In this document: positions 51,672 to 61,300 of the stretch, piece by piece
Layout: each line of letters begins with the position of its first letter
How positions within the stretch are numbered: position 1 is the first letter of the stretch
Origin: an uncultured Eubacteriales bacterium
GTDB taxonomy: Bacteria > Bacillota > Clostridia > Peptostreptococcales > Anaerovoracaceae
Assembly (NCBI GenBank): GCA_900318105.1
Contig: ONJG01000001.1
Location: forward strand, 1 to 64,000
Direction of reading: 5' to 3'
Length of the DNA stretch: 64,000 nt
Translations under genes and position numbers: made by a program
The notes under the pieces: model-generated
What the model saw: only the letters and a program-made list of their open reading frames with translations
What the model was told of the DNA's origin: nothing
Database searches by the model: none

Positions 51672-53012
51672 TTATTTGGTGAAGGTCCTGGTCTCTGAGG
51701 CAATTCCTTCGCTTTCAATAATATCTGCGTCCTCATATTCGTTTGTGAGATGATTCTTATCGAGTATGTGCATGATGAGCCCGAGCAGCATGCCGACTAC
51801 GGCGGCCAGGCTCATACCTTTGAGCTGAACCTGTCCGAGGTTGATCGCAATGCCGGAGAGGCCGACAACGAACACCACGGAAGTAAGTGCGAGATTACGG
51901 GCTTTTGAGTAGTCAATCTTAGAGTCTACCATGAGCCTGATTCCAGAAGCTCCTATCATTCCGTAGAGCAGGAAGCTCACACCGCCCATTACAGGGCCCG
52001 GAATGGTCTGGATAAGGGCCGAAGCTTTACCTATGAATGAAAGGGCAATTGAGAAGAGGGCGGCGCCTCCGATTACCCATACGCTGTATACTTTTGTGAT
52101 GGCCATTACGCCGATATTCTCGCCGTATGTGGTGGTCGGACAGGATCCGAAGCATCCGGAAAGTGCTGTTGAGAATCCGTCTGCGAACATGGATCTGTGA
52201 AGACCGGGGTCTTTGAGCAGGTCCTTACCTACAACCTCAGATGTTACAACCTGGTGGCCTATGTGCTCAGATACTACAACCAGTGTGGCGGGCACGATGA
52301 TCAGAATGGCCTGCATGTTGAACTTAGGTCCCTGGAATGCAGGGAGTTCAAATATATGCGCCGATCCTATTGATGAGAAGTCCACAAGCCCGAGCACAAG
52401 CGCCAGGACGTAGCCGACTACTATTGAGATCAGAATGGCTATGGCGCTTGCAAAGCCTCTGTAAAGAACTCCGCCGAATATGGCGAGGAGCAGTGTGACG
52501 AGGAATACAAGCAGGACTTTGGGGTCGATGTTCTGGGCCATCTGCATGTTTTCATCAAGAAGGCCCGCTGTCTGAGCTGCAGAGCCTGCGAGTTCAAGTC
52601 CGATAAGTGCCACTACGGGACCCATGGCTGCAGGAGGCAGGATGGCATCTATCCATTTGGTGCCGACCATCTTTATGATTCCTGCCACGAGACACATCAG
52701 AAGTCCCGTTACTATGAAGCCTCCGAGCGCATACTGGTATCCGAGGCCCGGCGTATTTATTACGATAAGGGCAGGGGATATGAATGCAAATGATGATCCG
52801 AGGTAAGCGGGAGCGCCTCCCTTGGTGACAAAAATAAAGATAAGTGTTCCGATGCCGTTCATGAGTAAGGCGATGGAAGGACTTATCCCGAGAATGTAAG
52901 GTACCAGTACCGAAGCACTGAACATTGCGAATGTGTGCTGGATGGAGAGCGGAATTCCCTTTGCGAGGGGGAGCCTCTCCTGAATCTGAATGATTTGCCT
53001 CTTGGTGGACAT
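51672..53012 (-). CDS. uraA: Uracil permease of the NCS2 family
   Basis: A 446-aa nucleobase:cation symporter with about 14 transmembrane segments. SEHIGHQ and TTYGENIGV match the substrate-binding half-helices of UraA-type uracil permeases and differ from the xanthine/urate permease (QTTGDF-like) motif. It therefore probably imports uracil, although nucleobase range in NCS2 is hard to predict and a purine substrate would suit this genome. Single gene with its own terminator. No PyrR-type attenuator was recognised upstream. Confidence 0.85.
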   Translation of the reverse strand: MSTKRQIIQIQERLPLAKGIPLSIQHTFAMFSASVLVPYILGISPSIALLMNGIGTLIFIFVTKGGAPAYLGSSFAFISPALIVINTPGLGYQYALGGFIVTGLLMCLVAGIIKMVGTKWIDAILPPAAMGPVVALIGLELAGSAAQTAGLLDENMQMAQNIDPKVLLVFLVTLLLAIFGGVLYRGFASAIAILISIVVGYVLALVLGLVDFSSIGSAHIFELPAFQGPKFNMQAILIIVPATLVVVSEHIGHQVVTSEVVGKDLLKDPGLHRSMFADGFSTALSGCFGSCPTTTYGENIGVMAITKVYSVWVIGGAALFSIALSFIGKASALIQTIPGPVMGGVSFLLYGMIGASGIRLMVDSKIDYSKARNLALTSVVFVVGLSGIAINLGQVQLKGMSLAAVVGMLLGLIMHILDKNHLTNEYEDADIIESEGIASETRTFTK

Positions 53013-53223
53013 ACGACCTCTCTTTCTTGTTCAGAAGATGTTTGTATATTTAACTATCGTTACTATTTTACACAGACATGTCAAAAAGACAATAGAAATA
53101 ACACAATATATTGTATAGAAAAAGATAATTAGGCAGGCTAAAACACTATATGGTGTTGGCTGGCGACCCTCAAATCCTTCAAAATGCTTGGATATATGGG
53201 TCCCCGGTGTTATTATTATCGTG

Positions 53224-54417
53224 ATGGGTAAAGATAATTCATATGAAAAAAGAATAGAGGAAGCAAAGGAGAAGCTCGCCTGTCACATCGAGCCGCCGGG
53301 AAGCCATGCACATACTCCGGTCAATGAACGGAAAACTGCAGCAGCTGCGGCTGACACTGATGGCAGGGTGAGGCTGACTCAGCTTACTGATGCCGGTGGT
53401 TGAGGCGCCAAATTAGGGCCGGGTGTCCTTTCGGATATTTTGTCAGCTCTTCCCAAGATAAGCGACCCTCGCATCGAAGTCGGCTTTGAAAGCAGCGATG
53501 ATGCCTGCGTTTACAGGGTGAGTGATGACCTTTGCATGATTAATACAATCGACTTCTTTCCGCCTATCGTGGATGATCCGTACACCTTCGGGCAGATTGC
53601 CGCGGCCAATTCCCTGAGCGACGTATATGCCATGGGAGGAGAACCAAAACTCGCGATGAACCTGCTCGCCATACCGGGAGACCTCCCGAGAGATGCCATC
53701 AAGGCCATACTCGAGGGCGGCAATGACAAGGTAAACGAAGCGGGTGCGACCATAGTCGGAGGCCACAGCATAGAGGATAAGGAGCCGAAGTACGGACTTT
53801 CCGTCACGGGCTTTGCGCATCCGGACAGGGTGCTGAGCAACAGCGCGGTTGAGGGAGACCTGCTTGTGGTGACCAAAAAAATCGGAACAGGCATACTGAC
53901 CACAGCCGCAAAGGTGGATCTTCTGACTGATGAAGAGAACGCCGAGATGGAGCGCACCATGTCTACGCTCAACAAATATGCATATGAGTCGCTGGATGGG
54001 GTAAAGGCTGACGGCTGCACCGACATAACAGGATTTGGTCTGATCGGTCACGGAGCCGAAATGGCCAGGGCAGGAGATGTGACTCTCGAGATTTATTCAT
54101 CCAAGGTTCCGGTCTTCGATAAGGCAGTTGAAATGGCCACGATGGGCATAATACCTGCCGGAGCATACAGAAACAGGGAATATACAAAGGAAGATGTAAT
54201 GGAATATCTCTCGAAGTCTCCGGATAAAGACGCAAACCTAAGGGCCAGGGTGGACTGCCTGTACGACCCTCAGACATCGGGTGGTCTTCTGATAGCCGTT
54301 AAAGAAAATCAGCTGGACAGACTGCTGACTCAGCTGAAAGAAAAGGGCTGTGAATCATCCGTGATAGGGATGTTCAAAGCCCGCAAAGGTAAATATTATG
54401 TAGAAATACATGACTAA
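53224..54417 (+). CDS. selD: Selenide, water dikinase SelD (selenoprotein, in-frame UGA)
   Basis: Makes selenophosphate, the selenium donor for selenocysteine and for the selenium-dependent hydroxylases. The frame is interrupted by TGA at 53401-53403, exactly where SelD has its catalytic Cys/Sec (LTQLTDAGG-U-GAK). Translated as Sec60, the protein is 397 aa and continues through Lys63 and the whole AIRS-type ATPase. Just after the UGA, 53415-53419 pairs with 53425-53429 around a CGGGT loop 16 nt from the UGA, fitting a bacterial SECIS. The start is uncertain: ATG 53224 lacks a good ribosome site and gives a ~45-residue N-terminal extension; GTG about 53368 would give the usual start. The selA, selB and selC genes are not in the window. 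Confidence 0.9.
53415..53429 (+). promoter_or_regulatory. Bacterial SECIS-like hairpin in selD
   Basis: AGGGC (53415-53419) pairs with GTCCT (53425-53429, one G-U pair) around loop CGGGT. The loop begins 16 nt after the UGA and has G in its first two positions, as bacterial SECIS elements require. Confidence 0.65.
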
Positions 54418-55295
54418 ATTGATTTGTTTTCCACGAATTTGACGAATGCATCGGCAGCAGGGGACAGAGATCCGCTTTTAAGCGTAATCATGTAGAAGGA
54501 ACGGTTCTCATCAAAATCCGATATTTCCGATATGCTGACGCGCCCATGCAGCCTGTCTGCAACCTTTTCCGAAATGATGGATACTCCGAGCCCCGACTCA
54601 ACGCTGCGAATTATGCTGTTAAGGTCATCAATAAGAGCAGCGAATTTCATTTCCCCGTAATCAAGACCGCGTTCGGCTGCCGCAATCTCGAAGTTCTTTC
54701 TCGTGGCAGACCCGGTCTCACGCCATATGAACGGGTATTCAAAGGCCTCTCTCAGGCTTATTTTTTTATCCATATTATACGAAAGCGGTGCAATGAGCAC
54801 TGACTTGTCCGTGCTGACAAGCGTGCTTCTTATGGATGTGTGCTTGACCTGGTCTCCGACGAAGCCGATCTCTCCGCGCCTGTCGAGGATATTGTCTATC
54901 ACGCTTTGCGTGTCTGAAAGAGATACATAGAATTGAACGGAATCGTACTTGTCTCTGAACTTCGCAAGAATCTCCGGAAGGAATGTGACTCCGGGGATTG
55001 ATGATGACTGAATCTCCAGTACGCCGTCTATGCTTTCGTAGGAGCTTTTTATGGCATCGACTGCCTGAGCCCTGGCGTTGATCATCTCAATTGCATATTT
55101 GTAGAACTTCTCTCCCTGGAGAGTCATCTCAACCGAGCGGCTCTTTCTGTCGAGGAGCTTGACACCGAGCTCCTTTTCGAGATTCTGAATATGCGTACTG
55201 ATGGTGGGCTGCGTAAAGAAAGACGCATCAGCAGCTTTGCTGAAACTCTTGTATCTTACTACGTTTACAAAGGCTTCGATTTGTTTGAAATCCAT
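54414..55295 (-). CDS. LysR-family regulator, selenium-metabolism-associated type
   Basis: A 293-aa LysR protein: N-terminal winged helix (FVNVVRYKSFSKAADASFFTQPTISTHI) and a periplasmic-binding-like effector domain. Its last codons overlap the selD end by 4 bp on the opposite strand. LysR proteins of this kind are commonly found beside selD or other selenium genes, so control of selenium use is inferred. Its own targets cannot be read here. Confidence 0.8.
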   Translation of the reverse strand: MDFKQIEAFVNVVRYKSFSKAADASFFTQPTISTHIQNLEKELGVKLLDRKSRSVEMTLQGEKFYKYAIEMINARAQAVDAIKSSYESIDGVLEIQSSSIPGVTFLPEILAKFRDKYDSVQFYVSLSDTQSVIDNILDRRGEIGFVGDQVKHTSIRSTLVSTDKSVLIAPLSYNMDKKISLREAFEYPFIWRETGSATRKNFEIAAAERGLDYGEMKFAALIDDLNSIIRSVESGLGVSIISEKVADRLHGRVSISEISDFDENRSFYMITLKSGSLSPAADAFVKFVENKSI

Positions 55296-55322
55296 GTGAC
55301 CTCCACTGCTTAAGACAACCGC

Positions 55323-56780
55323 TTATCTGTGCGATTTGCCAGTTACATATTCCTTCATCTCGGAAGGGTCGATGATGTCTTTGTGATATACGGTTTTATC
55401 GAAGATTCCGGAAAGTCCCGCAGGAATGGCTGCCCCGGTGTACTCGTGGCAGACTTCCATATTCTTTCTGTCGCTTTCGGACACTTCAAGTCCGAGTGCC
55501 GATAGTACCGATGCGCAGAACTTGTAAGGCGATGCCGTAGAGAGCACTACCTTTGGAACCTCATCTTTTACATACTTATCCAGGCAAGCCCAGGCTATGG
55601 ATGTATGCGTATCCATGAGGTAGGACTCCTGTTCAAAAGTATCTTTGATGGCAGCAGCGCCCTCATCATCCGATGCGCAAAATCCCGTGAACACGGACTG
55701 AATCTCTGCAAGCTCATCCTTTGTGATCGTGTATTCGCCGCTCTGTTCGAGCTGCTTCATATATGAAACCGTATGCTCTTCTCCGCAGATGTAATAGAGC
55801 AGGCGCTCGAGGTTGCTGGATACGAGTATGTCCATTGATGGGGATGAGGTCTTGTAGAAGTCTCTTTTCCTGTTGTAGTGTCCTGTATTTATGAAATCCG
55901 TCAGGACGTCGTTTTTGTTTGAGGCACATACAAGACGACGGACCGGAAGACCGATGGCGCGTGCAAAGTAGCCTGCCATGATATCTCCGAAGTTGCCGGT
56001 GGGAACCACAAAGTCCACCGCATCACCATCCTTGATGCTGCCCATATCGAGAAGCTGCCTGTAAGCGGAGAAGTAGTAGACTATCTGCGGTACCAGGCGG
56101 CCTATGTTGATTGAATTTGCGCTTGAAAGCGACACGCCTTCGGATGGCTTTGGAATCTCGCGGAAGATCTTCTTTACTCCGGCCTGTGCGTCGTCGAAGT
56201 TGCCTCGGATCGCGCAGGCTGCAGTATTGCTTCCTGAATTTGTGACCATCTGAAGTCTCTGTGTCTCGGAGATACCGCCGTCAGGATAGAATACGACGAT
56301 GCTCGTGCCGGGCACATCGCTGAATCCGGCAAGTGCCGCACTTCCGGTATCTCCCGATGTAGCCGTGAGAATCATGATCTCATCGGTCTCTCCATTCATG
56401 CTCCTGGCACATGTGAGGAGATTTGGGAGAGCCTGAAGGGCCACATCCTTAAATGCGGATGTAGGTCCGTGGTAGAGCTCGAGCACATATGAATCTCCGA
56501 CCTTTGCGAGAGGTGTGATAAGCTCTGACGAGAATTTGCCGTTGTAGCTTTTCTCAACCAGATCATCGATAACATCGCTTCCGTAATCGTCAAAGAACAT
56601 ATTCCAGATACACGCGGCCATTCCCTTGAAGTCCTGCGATATTATCTCGTGATAATCCCTCTTAAAAGAGGCGAGATCTGCGGGGACGAAAAGGCCTCCG
56701 TCTTCGGCCTGACCGAGAAGAACGGCTCTGGATGCGCTTACGGATACGCCGCTGTTTCTTGTGCTTACATATTTGTTCAT
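55323..56780 (-). CDS. thrC: Threonine synthase
   Basis: Converts O-phosphohomoserine to threonine. The 485-aa PLP enzyme has its cofactor lysine at Lys111 in PTSAFKDVALQ, ATSGDTGSAAL for phosphate binding and VPTGNFGDIMAGY. Length is that of the longer, yeast/E. coli-like class. It is transcribed divergently from lysC-asd-hom, which make its precursor; homoserine kinase (thrB) is not in the window. Confidence 0.93.
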   Translation of the reverse strand: MNKYVSTRNSGVSVSASRAVLLGQAEDGGLFVPADLASFKRDYHEIISQDFKGMAACIWNMFFDDYGSDVIDDLVEKSYNGKFSSELITPLAKVGDSYVLELYHGPTSAFKDVALQALPNLLTCARSMNGETDEIMILTATSGDTGSAALAGFSDVPGTSIVVFYPDGGISETQRLQMVTNSGSNTAACAIRGNFDDAQAGVKKIFREIPKPSEGVSLSSANSINIGRLVPQIVYYFSAYRQLLDMGSIKDGDAVDFVVPTGNFGDIMAGYFARAIGLPVRRLVCASNKNDVLTDFINTGHYNRKRDFYKTSSPSMDILVSSNLERLLYYICGEEHTVSYMKQLEQSGEYTITKDELAEIQSVFTGFCASDDEGAAAIKDTFEQESYLMDTHTSIAWACLDKYVKDEVPKVVLSTASPYKFCASVLSALGLEVSESDRKNMEVCHEYTGAAIPAGLSGIFDKTVYHKDIIDPSEMKEYVTGKSHR

Positions 56781-56966
56781 TAAAATCTCCGGTATCTCCG
56801 ATTTGTTATTTATGTATTTATCTTAAAAATATGCGAATAATCTGCTATATTTATAGGATAGTGCACATATTGCACTGTGATGATTTGTTATCAGCATTAT
56901 CTATTATAGATTATTTGGAGACAGATAGCAAAAAAATCAATAATACTTTTTGAAGGGAATACAGGA
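56781..56966. promoter_or_regulatory. Divergent control region between thrC and lysC
   Basis: A 186-bp A+T-rich gap with an inverted repeat AGTGCA-CATAT-TGCACT (56860-56876) in the middle, well placed to control both directions. No T-box or amino-acid leader peptide was recognised. The lysC ribosome site is weak (TGAAGGGAATACAGG). Confidence 0.45.
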
Positions 56967-58292
56967 ATGTTGAAAGTACTTAAATTTGGGGGATCCAGCC
57001 TCGCATCGAGCGAGCAGTTCGCCAAGGTCAAAGGCATTGTCAGCAGCGATGAGACGAGAGAATTCGTTGTTGTTTCGGCGCCGGGCAAGAGAAATTCCGA
57101 CGATAACAAGATAACGGATCTGCTCTACCTGCTGCATGCACATATCAGATACGGTGTTTCATATGAGCCGGTTCTTGAAATGATTACGGAGCGCTACGAG
57201 GAGATCAAGGCAGGCTGCGGACTTAAGACCGATATCAAAGGCATAATCAAAGAGACATTTGATAAGGTTAATAAAAAGACTTCTGCCGATTATATAGCAT
57301 CAAGGGGCGAGTACTTCTGTGCGCTTCTGATGGCGGAGTACCTCGGATACAAATTCGTGGATGCCTCAGACTGGGTGGTCTTTGACTACGACGGAAAAGT
57401 AAACAACGCGGCATCCGAGGAAAAGCTGAAAGAATATAAGAAAGTATACGGAAGAATAGTAACACCGGGCTTTTACGGGGCATATACGAGCGGGGACATC
57501 AAGGTATTCCCAAGAGGAGGCTCGGATATAACGGGAGCCCTGGCCGCCGCTTATCTGAATGCGGATGTGTATGAAAACTGGACGGACGTATCGGGAATTC
57601 TCATGGTCGATCCGAGAATCGTTCCGGATTCAAAGATAATCGCCAGAGTAACATATGATGAGCTCAGAGAGCTCAGCTACATGGGAGCATCAGTGCTGCA
57701 TGAGGATACGGTATTTCCGGTCAGGCTCAAGGACATTCCGGTCAATATCAGAAATACCAACGAACCCGATGCGCCGGGCACCATTATAGGTGAGAAGTTC
57801 GAGGACGAGCTTACGGAGGAGCACGAGAGATTCATAACCGGAATTGCCGGTAAGAAAAACTTCTCGATTATCAACATTTACAAGAGCCGCATAGGCGAGG
57901 AAAAGATAAAGCTGCTCAGGGAAGTGCTCGAGATATTCGACAGATACGAAATACCGGTTGAGCAGGTGCCGAGCGGCGTGGATTCTTTCTCGGTCGTATT
58001 TCCAAGCGAGAGCCTGGGATCCAGGCAGCACGACCTGATGCACGAGCTCGGATCAAACGAGAGCATAGATGACTGCGAGCTGACCGAAGGCGTGAGCCTG
58101 ATAGCGATAGTAGGTCGCCAGATGGCATACAGAACGGGTATATCGGGTAAGATATTCAAGACGCTCGGAGACAATAAGATAAACATCAGAACCATAGAAC
58201 AGGGCTCTGATGAGATCAACATAATGGTCGGAGTATATAACGAAGACTTCGACAGAGCGATAAAAGTTCTTTACGACAGCTTTGCAAGATAA
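56967..58292 (+). CDS. lysC: Aspartate kinase
   Basis: First step of the aspartate family: phosphorylates aspartate. The 441-aa protein has the amino-acid-kinase start KFGGSS (6-11), FPRGGSDITGALAA, and two C-terminal ACT domains (about 305-440) for feedback control. It is the first gene of lysC-asd-hom, whose product feeds the divergent thrC, so threonine inhibition is likely (inference). Confidence 0.92.
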   Translation: MLKVLKFGGSSLASSEQFAKVKGIVSSDETREFVVVSAPGKRNSDDNKITDLLYLLHAHIRYGVSYEPVLEMITERYEEIKAGCGLKTDIKGIIKETFDKVNKKTSADYIASRGEYFCALLMAEYLGYKFVDASDWVVFDYDGKVNNAASEEKLKEYKKVYGRIVTPGFYGAYTSGDIKVFPRGGSDITGALAAAYLNADVYENWTDVSGILMVDPRIVPDSKIIARVTYDELRELSYMGASVLHEDTVFPVRLKDIPVNIRNTNEPDAPGTIIGEKFEDELTEEHERFITGIAGKKNFSIINIYKSRIGEEKIKLLREVLEIFDRYEIPVEQVPSGVDSFSVVFPSESLGSRQHDLMHELGSNESIDDCELTEGVSLIAIVGRQMAYRTGISGKIFKTLGDNKINIRTIEQGSDEINIMVGVYNEDFDRAIKVLYDSFAR

Positions 58293-58313
58293 TACAGGAA
58301 AATGGAGGATAAT

Positions 58314-59351
58314 ATGAAAAAGTACAGAGTAGGAGTTATGGGCGCTACGGGTGCCGTAGGCCAGGAGATGATAAAGGTTCTCGGAGAGAGGAACTTTCCG
58401 ATTGAGGAGCTCAGATGTCTTGCAAGCTCGAGATCTGCAGGTAAGGTGCTGAGCACACCTTTTGGTGATGCGACGGTTGTTGAGACAGCTCCTTCGGCAT
58501 TCGAGGGCCTGGACATCGTGCTCGGAGCCTCCGAAAATGATATAGCAGAGGCTATGGCTCCGCATATCAAGGCTGCAGGAGCGGTATTTGTGGACAACTC
58601 ATCCGCTTTCAGAATGAACGATGATGTTCCTCTGGTGGTTCCTGAAATCAACGCCGAGGATGCATACAAGCACAACGGAATCATAAGCAATCCGAACTGC
58701 ACAACGATAGTCACGCTGGTTGCAATCAACGCAATCAACAAGCTTTCGAAGATCAAGGGAATCTACGCATCTTCATATCAGGCCACAAGCGGCGCGGGTG
58801 CGGCAGGCCCGATTGAGATGTATGAGCAGTCCGAGGCTGTGCTCAAGGCCAGGGAAGCCGGCGGCGAGGGAAATTCCTATGGCGCGGACATTAATCCTCA
58901 GGTTTTCCAGTATCAGATTGCATACAACCTGATACCGCAGATCGGAGGCTTTGGAGACAATCTCTACACAAGCGAGGAGATGAAGCTTCAGAACGAAGGT
59001 CGCAAGATCATGCATCTGCCTGAGCTGAAAGTTTCATGCACCTGCGTAAGGGTTCCGGTTGAGAGATCGCACGCTATTTCGGCATGCGTAATTACAGAGG
59101 ACAAGGTCGAACTCGACGATGTGAGAAAGGTGATTTCGGAAGCTCCGGGCGCAAAGCTCTATGACGATCCGAACGAAAAGAAATATCCGATGCCGCTCCT
59201 CACATCTAACCAGGACATCGTATATGTAGGCAGAATCAGACGTGACCTCGTAAACGAAAACGGCGTCAATCTCTGGTGCTGCGGCGACCAGGTCAGAAAG
59301 GGCGCTGCAACAAATGCGGTCCAGATTGCGGAACTTCTTATAAAAGAGTAA
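58314..59351 (+). CDS. asd: Aspartate-semialdehyde dehydrogenase
   Basis: Reduces aspartyl phosphate to the semialdehyde. The 345-aa protein has the NADP motif GATGAVGQE, the catalytic Cys129 in SNPNCTT and the C-terminal RVPVERSHA segment. The ATG at 58314 is chosen because GGAGG lies just upstream; an ATG at 58302 would add four residues. It starts 21 bp after lysC. Confidence 0.95.
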   Translation: MKKYRVGVMGATGAVGQEMIKVLGERNFPIEELRCLASSRSAGKVLSTPFGDATVVETAPSAFEGLDIVLGASENDIAEAMAPHIKAAGAVFVDNSSAFRMNDDVPLVVPEINAEDAYKHNGIISNPNCTTIVTLVAINAINKLSKIKGIYASSYQATSGAGAAGPIEMYEQSEAVLKAREAGGEGNSYGADINPQVFQYQIAYNLIPQIGGFGDNLYTSEEMKLQNEGRKIMHLPELKVSCTCVRVPVERSHAISACVITEDKVELDDVRKVISEAPGAKLYDDPNEKKYPMPLLTSNQDIVYVGRIRRDLVNENGVNLWCCGDQVRKGAATNAVQIAELLIKE

Positions 59352-59394
59352 ACGAAGCGCGATTGTTGATAATCAGGTGACAAAGGACAGAAGT

Positions 59395-60696
59395 ATGAGT
59401 AAGAAGATAAAAGTTGGAATGCTCGGAATAGGTAATGTAGGCACCGGAACCTACCGGGCGCTTGAGATGAACCACGATCTCATAGCCGCCAGGACCGGGC
59501 TTGACATAGAGATAGTAAAAATCCTGAACCGGAGCCCCGAAAAGGACAGGGGAATTTCGGTCCCTGCAGAAAAGTATACTGCTGATGTGAACGAGATACT
59601 GAATGATCCGGAAATAGACATCATCGCAGAACTCATAGGAGGAATAGAACCTGCAACGAGCTATATGGCAGAGGCTCTTTCAAAAGGAAAGCATGTCGTT
59701 ACCGCAAACAAGGCTGCGATAGCCGCAAACGGCCCGATGCTCGCATCTCTTGCACAGGATAATAAAGTGATGCTGAGGTTTGAAGCGGCGGTTGCCGGCG
59801 GTATTCCGATTCTTACTTCAATAACAACGGCTCTGCTGTCCAATGAGCTTACGCAAGTTCACGGCATACTTAACGGCACCACAAATTACATACTCAGCCA
59901 GATGAGCATGTACGGCAAGAGCTATGAAGAGGTGCTTAAAGACGCACAGGAAAAGGGCTTTGCAGAGGCGGATCCGACTGCCGATGTCGAGGGCCTCGAT
60001 GCAGCAAACAAGCTGTCCATTCTCATATCCCTCATATTCGGGATTTCCGCATCTCCGGATGCAATCCCGACACGCGGAATTACATCGGTCAGCAATGTCG
60101 ATATAGCATTTGCCGAGGAGGCGGGATACAAGATCAAACTGCTCGGAAGCGCAGAGAGAAAGGGAGACAAGGTATATGGAAATGTCGAGCCCGTGCTGCT
60201 TCCGGTTTCGCATCCGCTGGCATCGGTGAATAACGAGTTCAATGCGGTATTCGTAAACGGAAATGCAGTGGATGAGCTGATGTTCTACGGAAGGGGCGCA
60301 GGTCCTCTCCCGACGGGGAGCGCTGTGCTCGGTGACATAATCGGCATATCCAAAAGGATCGACAAGGAATCGGCATATGATAATCTGCCGCAGCTGAGAT
60401 ATGATTCGCCGCTTACATTTGCCGGCGAGGGAAGCAGCAAATATTATGTCAGAATGGCGGTTCCCGAAAAGTCAGGCATCCTGGGTAAGATCACCACCAT
60501 ATTCGGTGAATACGACATCAGCATTGAAGTCATCAGACAGGAAGCCGACAAGGTGGAAGGAGATGAGCAGCTCGTATCCCTGATCGTGATCCTGTTTGAT
60601 ACGGAAAAGAAAAAGCTCCTTGAAGCACTGGACAAGATCCTTAAGACTGACGCGGTCCATTCAATTGAGAACATAATGAGAGTAGAGACCAGATAG
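59395..60696 (+). CDS. hom: Homoserine dehydrogenase
   Basis: Reduces aspartate semialdehyde to homoserine. The 433-aa enzyme has the NAD(P) motif beginning GIGNVGTG at 11, the catalytic domain (GILNGTTNYILSQM, FAEADPTADVEGLDAANKL) and a C-terminal ACT domain (about 350-430) for threonine feedback. The ATG at 59395 follows AAAGGACAG. Last gene of the threonine operon. Confidence 0.94.
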   Translation: MSKKIKVGMLGIGNVGTGTYRALEMNHDLIAARTGLDIEIVKILNRSPEKDRGISVPAEKYTADVNEILNDPEIDIIAELIGGIEPATSYMAEALSKGKHVVTANKAAIAANGPMLASLAQDNKVMLRFEAAVAGGIPILTSITTALLSNELTQVHGILNGTTNYILSQMSMYGKSYEEVLKDAQEKGFAEADPTADVEGLDAANKLSILISLIFGISASPDAIPTRGITSVSNVDIAFAEEAGYKIKLLGSAERKGDKVYGNVEPVLLPVSHPLASVNNEFNAVFVNGNAVDELMFYGRGAGPLPTGSAVLGDIIGISKRIDKESAYDNLPQLRYDSPLTFAGEGSSKYYVRMAVPEKSGILGKITTIFGEYDISIEVIRQEADKVEGDEQLVSLIVILFDTEKKKLLEALDKILKTDAVHSIENIMRVETR

Positions 60697-60754
60697 GGCT
60701 TATTACACGTGGCCTGCGAAATGGTCCTGCAAGTCAAAAGGTTCTGAACGTACA

Positions 60755-61143
60755 AAATCGGACGGGCATTTGCCCGTCCGTTTACTTCCATATATTCTGT
60801 TGTCCGGCTTACTTGCACTCCGTATCCTTGTGCTACCGGTTTGCCGGGACCCTGTTACCATTTGCAACAGGACGGTGGTCCCTGCGGGTACTGCTAGTCT
60901 GTCTTAAGGCTGTCCTACCAAACTACTGCGGTATACTGGTGCTCCGTCTTGCGCACTTTATGTTGCCTCTATAGCAGGCGAGCCTTGCAGTGCATCTTAG
61001 CGGAACAGCCTCCTCTTAAATATTCCCATTGGTCTGTCCTCACATTTCTGCGCCATCCGGCGCGTATTTTGTATATACCGGCCCCTCTTCGTCCTCCGCA
61101 ACACCTCTTCCGCTGCGGTGCCGGTTGCTTATTTCTTCTTGAT
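60755..61143 (-). ncRNA. Unassigned ~390-nt structured non-coding RNA
   Basis: The 600-bp gap between hom and larE has no protein gene but a clean minus-strand transcription unit. A consensus-like promoter (TTGCAC 61173-61178, 17 bp, TACAAT 61150-61155) is followed about 390 nt later by a strong terminator (60759-60780, then ATTTTGT). The transcript would be G+C-richer than the flanks and highly structured: GCGCC/GGCGC hairpin near 61047-61060, CCTGTT/AACAGG inside GGGAC/GTCCC (60845-60882), and an outer ACCGGC/GCCGGT pair near 61074-61124. I do not find the signature words of RNase P RNA, tmRNA, SRP RNA or 6S RNA. Identity unknown. Confidence 0.6.
60759..60780. terminator. Bidirectional terminator between hom and the minus-strand RNA
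   Basis: Ten-bp perfect stem CGGACGGGCA / TGCCCGTCCG. On the plus strand TTTACTT follows; on the minus strand ATTTTGT follows. Confidence 0.9.
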
Positions 61144-61149
61144 GTCTAT

Positions 61150-61178
61150 ATTGTACACTCATCAATACATTTGTGCAA
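61150..61178 (-). promoter_or_regulatory. Promoter of the minus-strand RNA
   Basis: TTGCAC and TACAAT on the minus strand with a 17-bp spacer, about seven bases before the predicted RNA start. It is one of the best sigma-70 matches in the window. Confidence 0.75.
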
Positions 61179-61300
61179 TAGCAATAATGTTTTTGTATGT
61201 TTTTTATTGTGAACCCACAAAAATGTGATTGATATTGTTTGCTGCAGTTGCGCTCAAAAGGCTGGAAATATAATGGTTTAGGCAATATAATTGTAATGTT

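Noticed and set aside
53140..53223. Possible tRNA-Sec-like segment (CTCAAATCC and CCCGGTG words) before selD
   Set aside because: No acceptor stem, anticodon stem or long variable arm could be paired; only short look-alike words.
53182..53226. 14-codon frame ending at the selD start, as leader peptide
   Set aside because: No ribosome site and no attenuator structure; position alone is weak evidence.
53440..54417. SelD as a truncated protein starting after the UGA
   Set aside because: The lost part contains the catalytic residue and the glycine-rich start; joining through UGA restores full similarity.
60697..61300. RNase P RNA, tmRNA, SRP RNA or 6S RNA as identity of the minus-strand transcript
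   Set aside because: None of their signature words (for example GAGGAAAGTCC, GGATTCGACA, GGAAGGGAGCAGC) was found on either strand; left as unassigned.
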